Origin: Caldicellulosiruptor diazotrophicus
GTDB taxonomy: Bacteria > Bacillota > Thermoanaerobacteria > Caldicellulosiruptorales > Caldicellulosiruptoraceae
Assembly: GCF_017347585.1 (NCBI RefSeq)
Contig: NZ_AP024480.1
Span: 1,758,001-1,822,000 of the forward strand
DNA length: 64,000 nucleotides
Reading direction: 5' to 3'
Made by a program: the position numbers and the translations under genes. Positions 54,148 to 63,716 of this stretch are shown one piece after another. The notes beneath the pieces were generated by a model, which did no database searches, was not told the DNA's origin, and saw only the letters and a list, made by a program, of their open reading frames with translations. Numbering within the stretch: position 1 is the first letter of the stretch; each line of letters begins with the position of its first letter.

Positions 54148-55455
54148 ATGGCACAAGTTGAGTTTGATCTTGAAAAAGAGCTAAATCATGAAGATAAGGA
54201 AAGAAGACTTGAAGCTCTTTCAAACTTCTTTAAGCTTGTCAGGCAAGGCAAGATTGCCCTGCCACCAAAAAGTAGCGTCATAAACAATCACATACATACA
54301 TTTTACTCATTTTCACCATACTCTCCTTCAAAGGCAATCTATATGGCCGCAAAAAGCGGTCTTCCGACAGCAGGCATAATGGACCATGATACTATAGCAG
54401 GTAGCAATGAATTTATTGTTGCTGGTAAATTAGCAGGTATTGCAACAACAATTGGTGTTGAATGCAGAGCTGATTTTTCAAAAACTTTGCTTTCTGGCAA
54501 AAAGATAAATAATCCTGACCAGCATTCAATTGCTTATGTTGCAATTCATGGAATTCCACATAACCAAATTGAAACTGTAATGAATTTTTTTAAGCCGTAC
54601 GTGGAGAGGAGAATGAGAAGAAATAGGCTGATGGTAGAAAACATTAATAGCCTTCTTTCAAAGTACGAAATTGCTTTGGATTTTGAAAAGGATGTTGTGG
54701 GTATTTCAAAATATAAAGAAGGGGGCACTGTCACAGAAAGGCACATACTTTTTGCTCTGGCAAAAAAACTTGTTGAAATACTTGGAAAAGGAGAGAAGCT
54801 GATAAGATTTCTTAAAAATGAGCTCGAAATTGATATTAACCCAAAAGTAGAAAGCTTTCTCAATGATGAGCAAAATCCTTTTTATGAGTATGATCTTTTA
54901 GGTCTTCTTAAGAGCGATTTTACTCCAAAGTTCTACATAAATGCCACAGATGAGTGCCCTGACATAAAAGAGGTTGTAGAGTTTTCACATAAGATAGGTG
55001 CAATAATTGCATATGCCTACCTTGGTGATGTTGTTGAATCTGTCACAGGCGATAAAAGAAGAGAAAAATTTGAAGATGATTATCTTGAACTTCTGTTTGA
55101 GGTTTTAAATGAGCTTGGCATAAAAGCAGTAACATACATGCCCTCAAGAAATACTCTTTCTCAGCTCAAAAGAGTTAAAAACTTATGTGAAAAATATGAC
55201 TTTCTCCAGATAAGCGGAGAAGACATAAACTCACCCCGCCAAAGGTTTATATGTGAAGCATTAAAACAGGATGAGTTTAAACATTTGATAGACACTACAT
55301 GGGCTTTGATTGGACATGAGATAATGGCAACAGAGGATAAAGAGTTTGGATTTTTTTCAGACAAAATACGAGAGAAATTTCCAAGTTTGAAAGATAGAAT
55401 TGAGTATTTTAAAAATATTGGATTGAAAATGTGGCAAAACCAAACTAAAAAATGA
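54148..55455 (+). CDS. PHP-domain phosphoesterase
   Basis: A 435-residue protein with a PHP metal-dependent phosphoesterase domain: first metal motif NNHIHTFYSFSPYS (residues about 48-61, H-x-H), MDHDTIAGSNEF (D-H-D, about 78-89), and later GVECRADF (Glu) and HGIPH (His). A long helical insertion separates these from the C-terminal part with SGEDIN. It follows the SDR gene by 28 bases in the same transcript. PHP enzymes hydrolyse phosphate esters such as histidinol phosphate; here a sugar phosphate is the likely target, but that is inference. Confidence 0.75.
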   Translation: MAQVEFDLEKELNHEDKERRLEALSNFFKLVRQGKIALPPKSSVINNHIHTFYSFSPYSPSKAIYMAAKSGLPTAGIMDHDTIAGSNEFIVAGKLAGIATTIGVECRADFSKTLLSGKKINNPDQHSIAYVAIHGIPHNQIETVMNFFKPYVERRMRRNRLMVENINSLLSKYEIALDFEKDVVGISKYKEGGTVTERHILFALAKKLVEILGKGEKLIRFLKNELEIDINPKVESFLNDEQNPFYEYDLLGLLKSDFTPKFYINATDECPDIKEVVEFSHKIGAIIAYAYLGDVVESVTGDKRREKFEDDYLELLFEVLNELGIKAVTYMPSRNTLSQLKRVKNLCEKYDFLQISGEDINSPRQRFICEALKQDEFKHLIDTTWALIGHEIMATEDKEFGFFSDKIREKFPSLKDRIEYFKNIGLKMWQNQTKK

Positions 55456-55474
55456 CACTTTCCCCCAATATTAA

Positions 55475-55508
55475 AAGGCAACAAGCAGTTGTGCCTACTT
55501 GTTGCCTT
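55475..55508. terminator. Bidirectional terminator between PHP and aldolase genes
   Basis: Perfect 11-base-pair hairpin AAGGCAACAAG (55475-55485)/CTTGTTGCCTT (55498-55508) between convergent genes. Confidence 0.8.
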
Positions 55509-55509
55509 A

Positions 55510-56589
55510 TTATTTTGCAAATTCTTTTAATATTTCTTTTCTATATTTTTCACTTTCCCAGTTTTTGATATACTCCATTTCATTACGTGACATACTTTTT
55601 ATAGTAAGACCAAACTTATTTATTTTAGTTATCAGATAAAGATAAGCAAGTAAAGTTTCGTCGATTGCAACCGCCTCTGAATAGGTTGAGTTGTAGATAA
55701 CTGTTCCTCGTGGTAAATCTATTTCTATCTTTGGATTCTCTGTATACATACTTGAATTTATATAAACAAGCTGGTCAGGATAAAGAGGATACTTCTCAAA
55801 TAGATCAACTTCAAACCCTTCTGACTTTATAAAATCCAAAATAAACCTTGTTTTGCTCTGATATCTTTTATCACCAACTTGTTTTAATACACATGAAGGA
55901 TATCGTCCTCTTATTTTGAACCATCTTTTTATCAAAAGGTTAACCATTTCGTGTACTTCATATGCTTCTTTCAAATTATCTGAAGACACAACAAGCCCAT
56001 GATTTTCCATGAAGATTACTTTTGGTCTTTTATCTATAGCTGGCAGACTTCTAAGCTGGTTTGAAATTTCAAGGGTTAACGAAAAACCAGGATTGATATA
56101 AGGTACCCAGATAAGGCTAAAATTTCTATTTTCAAATATTTTATAGCACAACTGTCTGCCTTCACGTGAGCAAGTTAGGATATTTGCATATACAGAATGA
56201 GAGTGAATTACATATCTGTCAAGAATTGAATGAAATCCTACCTCCACTGAGGGTCTTAAAATCCTACCTGAAAAACTCAAAACACTTTTTTGGGCAATTT
56301 CTAAACTTTCTTTTTCATAATCTTTGACCACCGAAATATTTACACTCTCATAAAAGCTTTTTATTCTTTGATAATCTACAACAACGTAGCCATCTTCTTC
56401 TGTCACTTGGTCAAGCCTAAAACCAGAGGCTTTTATTGCCATATACTGAGAATCAAGCTTTACAGAAATGTTTCCCCCGCCACCCTGAACATAGTCAATT
56501 TTCCTGCCAATCTTCTGGCACAGCCATACAAGCTCTTGCAAACTTTTACTTTTTTCCATCTCATCATCCCTTTCAAAGTATTTTTTCAT
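55510..56589 (-). CDS. Class II aldolase/adducin family protein, RhaD/RhaE-type
   Basis: A 349-359 residue class II aldolase. Phosphate/substrate loop GGGGNISVKLD (residues about 36-46), catalytic Glu in RPSVEVGFHSIL, zinc ligands YVIHSHSVYAN (H-x-H) and FMENHGLVVS (third His). The pattern resembles the aldolase half of bifunctional rhamnulose-1-phosphate aldolases (RhaE) without their dehydrogenase half. The start is either the ATG overlapping the upstream stop (ATGA, 56589) or the ATG ten codons later, which has AAAGGG upstream. It probably cleaves a deoxyketose-1-phosphate to dihydroxyacetone phosphate and lactaldehyde; substrate inferred from context. Confidence 0.75.
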   Translation of the reverse strand: MKKYFERDDEMEKSKSLQELVWLCQKIGRKIDYVQGGGGNISVKLDSQYMAIKASGFRLDQVTEEDGYVVVDYQRIKSFYESVNISVVKDYEKESLEIAQKSVLSFSGRILRPSVEVGFHSILDRYVIHSHSVYANILTCSREGRQLCYKIFENRNFSLIWVPYINPGFSLTLEISNQLRSLPAIDKRPKVIFMENHGLVVSSDNLKEAYEVHEMVNLLIKRWFKIRGRYPSCVLKQVGDKRYQSKTRFILDFIKSEGFEVDLFEKYPLYPDQLVYINSSMYTENPKIEIDLPRGTVIYNSTYSEAVAIDETLLAYLYLITKINKFGLTIKSMSRNEMEYIKNWESEKYRKEILKEFAK

Positions 56590-57872
56590 AGTTTAAATGC
56601 ACTTTCTATCTCTTTAATCTCTTCTTGGCTTATTAGTACAACATCACCTAATTTTTTTGCATCTATTATTGCCTTTGCAGTAAACTCTAACACCTCAAGT
56701 TTGTCAAATGCATCTAAAAGGTCTTTGCCTACAACAATTACACAGTCATTTTCAACAATCACAGCTGGAGTTTCTTTGGAAAATACGTCTGCAGTCATTT
56801 TAGGCTGCATAAACGATGAACCAAATGGAATTTTTTTAACCTTTCTGAGATAAATATAAGTTTCAGGTATTGTTTTTGAATCAAAATCATTGTCTGTAAC
56901 TGCAAATGCCATTATGTTTGGCGGATGAGCAATGATTATCGCGTTGACCTCTGGATGCTTTTCATAAATAAACTTATGCAACAGAACCGACCTGCTTGGT
57001 TTTTTCCCAGCCTCCTTATACCCATTTTCTACTCTTACAATATCTTCTGGCTGAATATACTTCCTATCAACCATGTATGGTGTTATTATAAAAGAATTGT
57101 CACTAAGCCTTTGTGAAAATGTTCCTTGGGTACTTGTAAAAAGCCTCTGGTCATATGCCCTGTGGATAAGTTCACACATCTTTTTTCTTGACAATCTTTC
57201 AAAACTTGAATATGTTTTTGGAATAAACTCATCCATTTGAATATCTTGTTTTGCTTTTGAAATCTCAATATCTTTTGGCCTGAGTTGTCTAGGCTCACCA
57301 ATAAGCCTTGCCCTTATCTCAAGCTGAGCACAAAAATCAAGCGTTTCAAACGCCATAAACGCCTTGAAAAGGTTTTCTGCACCTACAACAATCCCATGGT
57401 TTGCCAAAACAGCTGTTGATATTCCTTTCTTGAATGTATCAGCTATCTTCTGACCAAGAACAGTACTTCCAGGTAAAGCATACTCAACAAGCTCAACCTC
57501 GCCACATATTAGATGGACATTTGGAATAAGCTTGGTATTTGGAATTTTGCGTGCCAGCGAAAATGCCATAATTGCTGGCGGGTGCGCGTGAATTATTGCT
57601 TTTATATCAGGCCTCGCACGGTATATCATCTCATGAAACGGAAGTTCGACAGAAGGCTTGTGTTTCCCAATAATCTCTCCATTTTCTTTTACCTGAACTA
57701 TATCGTTACTTTTTAAACTTCCTTTATCTATACCAGAGGGTGTAATCCAGATATCGCCATTGTCATCTTTAATTGATATATTGCCACCAGATGTTGTTGT
57801 CATACCATAGCCGTATATTCTTTCCATTATCATTACTATCTGGTCGGCTGGGTGTAGTAGTTCAAATTTCAT
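56586..57872 (-). CDS. Tandem class II aldolase/adducin protein with degenerate second domain
   Basis: A 428-residue protein made of two class II aldolase domains (about 5-205 and 215-425). Domain 1 has a full active site: SGGNISIKDD, PSVELPFHEMI (Glu), AIIHAHPPAIM (H-x-H) and VLANHGIVVG (third His). Domain 2 keeps the fold but not the site: the Glu loop reads PSRSVLLHKF, H-x-H reads IIIAHPPN with one His lost, and NHG reads ENDCVIV. Only domain 1 can be catalytic. Cotranscribed and coupled (ATGA) with the second aldolase downstream. Confidence 0.85.
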   Translation of the reverse strand: MKFELLHPADQIVMIMERIYGYGMTTTSGGNISIKDDNGDIWITPSGIDKGSLKSNDIVQVKENGEIIGKHKPSVELPFHEMIYRARPDIKAIIHAHPPAIMAFSLARKIPNTKLIPNVHLICGEVELVEYALPGSTVLGQKIADTFKKGISTAVLANHGIVVGAENLFKAFMAFETLDFCAQLEIRARLIGEPRQLRPKDIEISKAKQDIQMDEFIPKTYSSFERLSRKKMCELIHRAYDQRLFTSTQGTFSQRLSDNSFIITPYMVDRKYIQPEDIVRVENGYKEAGKKPSRSVLLHKFIYEKHPEVNAIIIAHPPNIMAFAVTDNDFDSKTIPETYIYLRKVKKIPFGSSFMQPKMTADVFSKETPAVIVENDCVIVVGKDLLDAFDKLEVLEFTAKAIIDAKKLGDVVLISQEEIKEIESAFKL

Positions 57873-58263
57873 AATTTTTTCCCCTTTCTATAACCGATAT
57901 TTGTGCAATTTTGATTTTATGTTTAATTATGCTTGATTTTTAAAGCTAAAGTTAAATAGTTTTGTATTTATGTGTTTTTATATTTGATTTTGATGCCTTT
58001 TATTAATTATTATAATACAACTCAGATATTTTGTCACTATAATTTATTTAAAATTTAAACTAATTAAATTGTTAATTTAATCTGCAAATTGTTGTGAGAT
58101 TATTAAAAATACACAAAAATCATTTCAAAATAAACCACTACAAAAAAAGTTTTACCCGACAATATTTTTCTTGCGCAAAGGTTTTTCATGTGCTATATTT
58201 TTAGCTAAATGCAACAAAGCTTCTACAGTTATCGGAACATATTCTCCAAAAAGGGGGCGCAAG
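57873..58263 (+). promoter_or_regulatory. AT-rich divergent intergenic region with permease promoter
   Basis: No gene is seen between the aldolase operon and the permease. A possible rightward promoter is TTGCGC (58171-58176), 17-base spacer, TATATT (58194-58199). The rest is AT-rich sequence with stops in all frames. Confidence 0.4.
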
Positions 58264-58749
58264 ATGGAAACAAATATTCTTCTTAAGAAAAATTTAAACA
58301 TATGGATGGCACTATCTTTAGTTGTGGGAATGGTAATCGGTTCAGGGGTATTTTTCAAAGCAACACCTGTTGCAAAGTACTCTGGAAGTTTTGTTTTTAT
58401 TTTTTTAGCATGGCTTTTAGGCGGGGTGATGTCACTTTGCGGTGCACTTGTTGCTGCTGAGTTTTCAGCAAGATATCCTCACACAGGTGGGCTTTATGTC
58501 TATCTTGAAAAGATTTATGGTGATGAAATTTCTTTTTTGTTCGGGTGGATGAATACTCTAATTTATACGCCCGCCATACTCTCTGCATTATCAGTTCTGT
58601 TTGCAGACCAAGTATCAATTATGTTAAATTTAAATCAAATAATACATGATATTTTAGCCATCTGCATTTTGACGGTTATAGTTACAATTAATGTTATTGG
58701 CAACAAATATAGTGGGGCTTTTCAACTTTTAGCTACGGTTTTAAACTAA
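58264..58749 (+). pseudogene. APC-family amino acid permease, 5' part before a frameshift
   Basis: From ATG 58264 (AAGGGGG upstream) the frame encodes the first five membrane segments of an APC transporter, with the signature GMVIGSGVFFKATPVAKYSG in TM1 and ALVAAEFSARYPHTGGLYVY. It stops right after LLATVLN. Adding one A to the AAA run at 58743-58745 restores LLATVLKLIPIFLIIF and joins the next frame, giving a normal 440-residue permease of the LAT/SteT-like branch. As written, the gene is broken. Substrate unknown; probably amino acids. Confidence 0.8.
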
Positions 58750-59585
58750 TACCAATTTTTTTAATTATATTTTTCGGTCTTACAAGACCTATTGAAGTTG
58801 CGAATTTTATGTCCTATGAACATTTTACAAAAAATTTTGGACTTGCAGTTTTATCTACACTGTGGGCTTACGATGGCTGGCTCTCTGTACCAAATGTAGC
58901 TGGAGAGATAAAAAATGCCAAGAGAAATTTAGTCTTGGTTTTAATATCTGGAATGTTGTTTGTCATGGTAGTTTATCTACTTGTAAATATTGCTTACATT
59001 AATGTCATTGGAATTGGAAAGCTTGCAACATCTGAAAACGCTATAAACATTATTTCTGAAAAGTTATTCGGTCAAATTGGAAAGGTTCTAATATCACTTG
59101 GTATAATTATCTCTATTGTTGGAACCTTAAATGGCTTTGCCCTGACAGGCATTAGAATTCCTTTTGCCATGGCAACAAATCAGCGATTTATTGCAAACAA
59201 TGTATTTTCAAAGCTTCATCCTCGTTTTGCAACACCTTTGAACTCAAGCATACTTGTTTATATTCTCTCAATCTTGTATACTTTCACACGAAGCTTTAAC
59301 AGGCTTACAGATCTTGCCATGTTTTCAACGTGGATATTCTATGTTCTGTTTTTTATTGGAATATTTATCAAGCGAAAAAGAGAAGGAAAAAACAAGGAAG
59401 GGTATAACACATTTTTGTACCCGATAACCCCACTTGTTGCAATCTTCAGTGGTTTTTACATTCTTGTAAACAACATATTTTCAAACCCTACAGACTCAAT
59501 TTTTTCTGTTTTAATTACTTTACTTGGCCTGCCTGTATATTTTCTATTTGTGAAAAACGTAATAAAAAATAAAGGCTCTTTGTAA
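58750..59585 (+). pseudogene. APC-family permease, 3' part
   Basis: The remaining seven or so membrane segments of the same permease, beginning in sense at KLIPIFLIIF and containing STLWAYDGWLSVPNVAGEIKN (TM6 region) and GIRIPFAMATNQRFI. The ATG at 58809 inside it has no ribosome site. The stop codon lies in the stem of the downstream terminator. Confidence 0.8.
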
Positions 59586-59609
59586 AAGCATTAACCACAA
59601 AGAGCCTTT
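59571..59609. terminator. Bidirectional terminator between permease and UPF0182 genes
   Basis: Perfect 13-base-pair hairpin (59571-59583 with 59597-59609) built on AAAGGCTCTTTGT, with A- and T-rich flanks, between convergent genes. Confidence 0.85.
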
Positions 59610-59613
59610 CCTT

Positions 59614-62346
59614 TTATTTTATATTTTTCATCATTTCATCAAGTTCTTTAAACTTCCTCCCAAATTCTTCCCAATTACCTTCTTTCAATGCTTTCTTAGC
59701 ATCTTCAAATATATCTTTTAGCCTTAAGATCTGATCAGAAAAGTTTTGAATTTCCTGAATACCTTGTTGCTGCTGTGTCGTTTGTAAATCTTGGTTAGTT
59801 TGCGTAAGCTGCTGTCCAATCAGCTGCGTGAGAGCATCACTTAAGCTGCTTCCCATTACAACTTTGCCATTGCAGGCGGCAATTACCCTTTTTACCTCTG
59901 GCAAAGCTGATGCGTTGTCAGATGCAATATAGATTGGTTCAATGTACAAAATCTTCTGGTTTATTGGCAGTGCCAATAAGTTTCCTCTTATTACTTTAGA
60001 GCCTCCCTGGTTCCAAAGAGACAAATCTTTTGAGATTTGAGGGTCCTGGTCAATCATATTTTCAACCTGTAGTGGTCCATATACAGTTGAACCTTTTGGA
60101 AACTTGTAAAGTACAAGTTTGCCATAACTTTCCTGGCTACTACCTGCTGCAAGCCATGCAATCATTGTATTGTATTTCAGAGGTGTAAATGGCACCATCA
60201 ATATCAACTCTTCTTTTTGCGAATCTGGAAGTTTCATAACACTGTAATACGGTGGAATGTAGTCGATAGCCCCATCAGGCGTTTTATGTTTTCCAAAATC
60301 CCACAAATCTTCCTTGTTGTAGAATACATTAGGGTTCGTCATGTGATATCTTTTCAACACACTTGCCTGAACCTTGAAGATATACTCTGGATATCGTATA
60401 TGCTCAGCGATATCCTTTGGAATATCTTCTTTTTCAAAAAGCTGAGGATATATGCTCCTGTAGACATTTACAATCGGGTCGCTCTTGTCAATAATGTAGA
60501 ACTTCAATGTACCATTGTACGCATCAATCAAAACCTTTACAGAGTTTCGGATATAATTAAAACCCTCTTCGGTTGGTTCTGAATATGGGAAATAGCCTGT
60601 CTTTGTATATGCATCCAAAACCCACACTAAACGGCCTTTCCCATCAATCAGGATATATGGGTCTGGGTCAAACTCCAAAAACGGAGCAACCTTTTTGGCT
60701 CTTTGAACAATGTTTCTGTTTATAAGAATCTTGCTGTTAGAATTTATCGCAGAGGAAACAAGAAGCCTAAAATCTTTGTATACATATGAAAATATCAGCC
60801 TGTTTATCAGTGAGAGTTTTATTCCTCCCTGACCTGTGTATCTGTAGAGCTTGTTTGAATCACCTTCCGGGTAATCAATCTCATCAACCTTTGTATTGAC
60901 TATTACATATGGGTCTGTCTTTTCTCCATAGTATATGCGCGGCTGGGTAACCTTTGGTGCACCATCCAAGCTTTTTACTGGAATATCCTTTATAATGAAC
61001 TTTGGTTGACCCTCTGGGGTGACCTCTGTCATAAGACTCATAACAACGCCGTAACCATGGGTATACTGAAATTTCTGGTTTATATATGTCTTTGTAGGAA
61101 TGCCCTCGTAATTAATCTCTCTTGCAGAAATAAATACAGATTTTACCCTGCCGTTTATGGTGTATTTTGCAATGTCTGCGTCATTAAAGATATAATATTG
61201 TTTAAACCGCTGAATCTGGTTTTGTATATCCAAGGTAGTTGGAAAATCTGTTATCCTTATATTTTCAACTGTTGCTTTATTTTGTTGTAAATCTTTTGCT
61301 GTTATATTATTTGATGTGTCTACAGGAAAATATTTCTCTTCGATGTTTTCTAAATTGTAAGCAAGACGTGTAAACTTTATATTCTTCTCTAAAAATGGCC
61401 TTTCATATACCTGTTCGTTTGGTGATACCACAAAGTACTGAAAACCTGCTGAAATTATGGTCCCTAAAACTGCCCATCCAACATAAGAAAGCATAACTTT
61501 TCCGATGTTTGTGTACTTTCCTTTTGCAAAAAAGGAAATACTCAGTACAATAACTGCAGCCAAGACTATATAGGAAAGCTTAAAGTAGTTCATTCTAATA
61601 TAATAGTCTGTATACCCAACACCGACAACCTCTCCAAAGAAAGAGTATAAAAGACCTTCCATTTCATACTTTAAAGTGAATATTTTTACAGCAAATATGA
61701 GTATAAGATTGAAAAATATATGAGACCTGACTTTTTTGTCAGATAGAATATCCCACGAACTTGCTCTGCTAACAAATGAAGCTGTGTAAAGAAGCAAATA
61801 TAACACCACTGTGTATATACATACAAATATCATCAAGAAAAAGAGGAAATTTACCACAGTCAGAAAAAAAGGTCTTTCAAATACAAAGTAACCTATGTCT
61901 TTCTTAAAGATTGGATCTTTGATATTAAAAGGTTTTGAATGTGTCAATGTCAAAAACTTTATATAGAGATTGTTTTCCAAATATTTACTTGTCACAAGTG
62001 CCAAGAAAATAGAAAGAATAATGTTGAGAATATTCTTCTTCAAAAAACCAATTTTCCCTACAATTCTTTCTACATTCTTTTTCACAATTGCATTGTTAGT
62101 AAAGAACACAAAAAACAATATAACAAAAGAAACTATTTGCACAGAAAGTTTCACATAGAAATTTTTCCAGAACACACTGATAAAATTCTTACCAATCTCT
62201 CTTATCTGGATTAGTTCCAAAAACAAATCAAATGCGATTGAAAACACAATTGCAGCCAAAATCAGCAGCGCCAAAACAAACCCTGCTCTTTTTAAAATCC
62301 TTTTCGTCTTTTCCCTTTTGTAATCATAAATTATTCTATCTGCCAT
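59614..62346 (-). CDS. UPF0182 family membrane protein
   Basis: A 910-residue protein of the UPF0182 family. Seven or eight membrane segments occupy residues 15-310; the rest is a large extracytoplasmic domain containing the conserved blocks QFYVVSPNEQVYERPFLEKN, TNPNVFYNKEDLW and MIAWLAAGS. The C-terminus is Gln-rich and then charged and helical (QDLQTTQQQQGIQEIQ). Function unknown; it is widespread in Firmicutes and Actinobacteria. A single gene, convergent to the permease. Confidence 0.9.
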   Translation of the reverse strand: MADRIIYDYKREKTKRILKRAGFVLALLILAAIVFSIAFDLFLELIQIREIGKNFISVFWKNFYVKLSVQIVSFVILFFVFFTNNAIVKKNVERIVGKIGFLKKNILNIILSIFLALVTSKYLENNLYIKFLTLTHSKPFNIKDPIFKKDIGYFVFERPFFLTVVNFLFFLMIFVCIYTVVLYLLLYTASFVSRASSWDILSDKKVRSHIFFNLILIFAVKIFTLKYEMEGLLYSFFGEVVGVGYTDYYIRMNYFKLSYIVLAAVIVLSISFFAKGKYTNIGKVMLSYVGWAVLGTIISAGFQYFVVSPNEQVYERPFLEKNIKFTRLAYNLENIEEKYFPVDTSNNITAKDLQQNKATVENIRITDFPTTLDIQNQIQRFKQYYIFNDADIAKYTINGRVKSVFISAREINYEGIPTKTYINQKFQYTHGYGVVMSLMTEVTPEGQPKFIIKDIPVKSLDGAPKVTQPRIYYGEKTDPYVIVNTKVDEIDYPEGDSNKLYRYTGQGGIKLSLINRLIFSYVYKDFRLLVSSAINSNSKILINRNIVQRAKKVAPFLEFDPDPYILIDGKGRLVWVLDAYTKTGYFPYSEPTEEGFNYIRNSVKVLIDAYNGTLKFYIIDKSDPIVNVYRSIYPQLFEKEDIPKDIAEHIRYPEYIFKVQASVLKRYHMTNPNVFYNKEDLWDFGKHKTPDGAIDYIPPYYSVMKLPDSQKEELILMVPFTPLKYNTMIAWLAAGSSQESYGKLVLYKFPKGSTVYGPLQVENMIDQDPQISKDLSLWNQGGSKVIRGNLLALPINQKILYIEPIYIASDNASALPEVKRVIAACNGKVVMGSSLSDALTQLIGQQLTQTNQDLQTTQQQQGIQEIQNFSDQILRLKDIFEDAKKALKEGNWEEFGRKFKELDEMMKNIK

Positions 62347-62378
62347 CTTCGAACAAATCCCCTCACTTTTGTTATTAC

Positions 62379-62738
62379 TTATTTATCTGCAAATCCCCAT
62401 AGCTCCTCTTTAAACTCAATACTGTCAGCAATGATTTTTGAAATGTCAGCAATGATTTTTGCCAGCATCATCTCAGCAGAAAGGTATTCTTCTATATCAG
62501 GATTTAGTGATATTATTTGATAAAGCTGCTGCAAGGAGTACACGTCAGAGCTTGTAACTTCCTCTCCTTTGAGGCGCTTTTGTTCAAGTTCGAACTGTTT
62601 CTTTTTAAAATCAGAAATCATCTGTTTTAGCTTTTCATCCTTTTCAATCTTTTCTTTTGCAGCTTTAAACCTTTTAAATTCGTTTGACTCCTTCAAAGCA
62701 GTGGCAAGTTCATATGCAATGTCATACACATTCCTCAT
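62379..62738 (-). CDS. YlbF/YmcA-family regulator
   Basis: About 119 residues from ATG 62738 (AGAGGTG upstream). All-helical with the conserved pattern YELATALKESNEF, KQMISDFKKKQFELEQ and the alternate NPDIEEYLSAE. In Bacillus, YlbF and YmcA act with YaaT as adaptors of RNase Y and affect Spo0A activation and biofilm; which paralogue this is cannot be told. 13 bases after the SPFH gene's stop. Confidence 0.85.
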   Translation of the reverse strand: MRNVYDIAYELATALKESNEFKRFKAAKEKIEKDEKLKQMISDFKKKQFELEQKRLKGEEVTSSDVYSLQQLYQIISLNPDIEEYLSAEMMLAKIIADISKIIADSIEFKEELWGFADK

Positions 62739-62766
62739 CTTTCGTTTTGTCACCTCTCATCATTTT

Positions 62767-63702
62767 TTATTGTGATGATGATTGAGAGTTTGTATTATCA
62801 TTTGTTCTTATCAACTCAGATGCACCAATAAGAGTTCCAAGATTTTTGAAGGCATCTGTTGGGATGTACACTTTATTTGCCGGATTTTTAGCAATCTCAA
62901 TTGCAGCCTCAATCTGTCTCATCGCAAGCACAACCGCATCTATTCCACTTTCTTTTATTGCCCTGTTGACATATGCAATAGCATTTGCCTGAGCTTTAGC
63001 TACCATCTCTATTGCCTGAGCCTGACCTTCTGCCTGCAAAATCTTTTGCTGCTTTTCACCTTCTGCTCTTTTTATAAGAGCTTGCTTGTACCCTTCTGCT
63101 TTAGCAATTTCACTTTCTCTTACACCTTCTGCCTCTAAAATCATTGCTCTTTTGTCTCGTTCAGCTTTCATCTGTTTTTCCATTGCCTGGGTAATTTCTG
63201 CTGGCGGAATAATATCTTTTATCTCAACCCTTTTAACCTTAACCCCATAATTATCTGTTATCTGGTCCAAAACAGATGTGAGCCTTGAGTTAATTACTTC
63301 TCTTGATGAAAATATCTCATCAAGTGTCATGTTACCAACAACATCTCTAAGGTTTGTGAGCACTGAATACATAATGGCTGCCTGATAATTTTGAATGTTG
63401 TAAGTACACATCTTTGCGTCAAATACCTCAAAAAACACAACAGAGTCAATCTTTATTCTAACGTTATCTTTTGTAATAACATCCTGTGGTGGAACATCTA
63501 ATATTCTTTCCTGCATATTTACCTTTGCTCTGACATTATCAATAAACGGTATGATGATATGAACGCCAGGTTCCAAAACCCTGTGAAACTGTCCAATTCT
63601 TTCAACAACATAGCAGTATTTTGTCCTTACAACCTTGATGCTTGAAAAGAAGAATATTAAAAATAGTCCCACAACAAGTATTACCCAACCCATTGTTGGC
63701 AT
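62767..63702 (-). CDS. SPFH/band 7 membrane protein (paraslipin, QmcA-like)
   Basis: A 311-residue protein with one N-terminal membrane segment (about residues 4-22), an SPFH domain (YCYVVERIGQFHRVLEPGVH to about residue 190) and a long Ala/Glu-rich helical tail (EAEGVRESEIAKAEGYKQA) that drives oligomerisation. Members form ring-like membrane microdomain assemblies and work with NfeD proteins; an NfeD-type gene is directly upstream, 14 bases away. Length typical. Confidence 0.92.
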   Translation of the reverse strand: MPTMGWVILVVGLFLIFFFSSIKVVRTKYCYVVERIGQFHRVLEPGVHIIIPFIDNVRAKVNMQERILDVPPQDVITKDNVRIKIDSVVFFEVFDAKMCTYNIQNYQAAIMYSVLTNLRDVVGNMTLDEIFSSREVINSRLTSVLDQITDNYGVKVKRVEIKDIIPPAEITQAMEKQMKAERDKRAMILEAEGVRESEIAKAEGYKQALIKRAEGEKQQKILQAEGQAQAIEMVAKAQANAIAYVNRAIKESGIDAVVLAMRQIEAAIEIAKNPANKVYIPTDAFKNLGTLIGASELIRTNDNTNSQSSSQ

Positions 63703-63716
63703 TTGCTTTCCCCTCC

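Noticed and set aside
41091-57872. Riboswitch or T-box leader in the sugar locus
   Set aside because: Leaders are short and AT-rich; no conserved T-box or riboswitch core seen.
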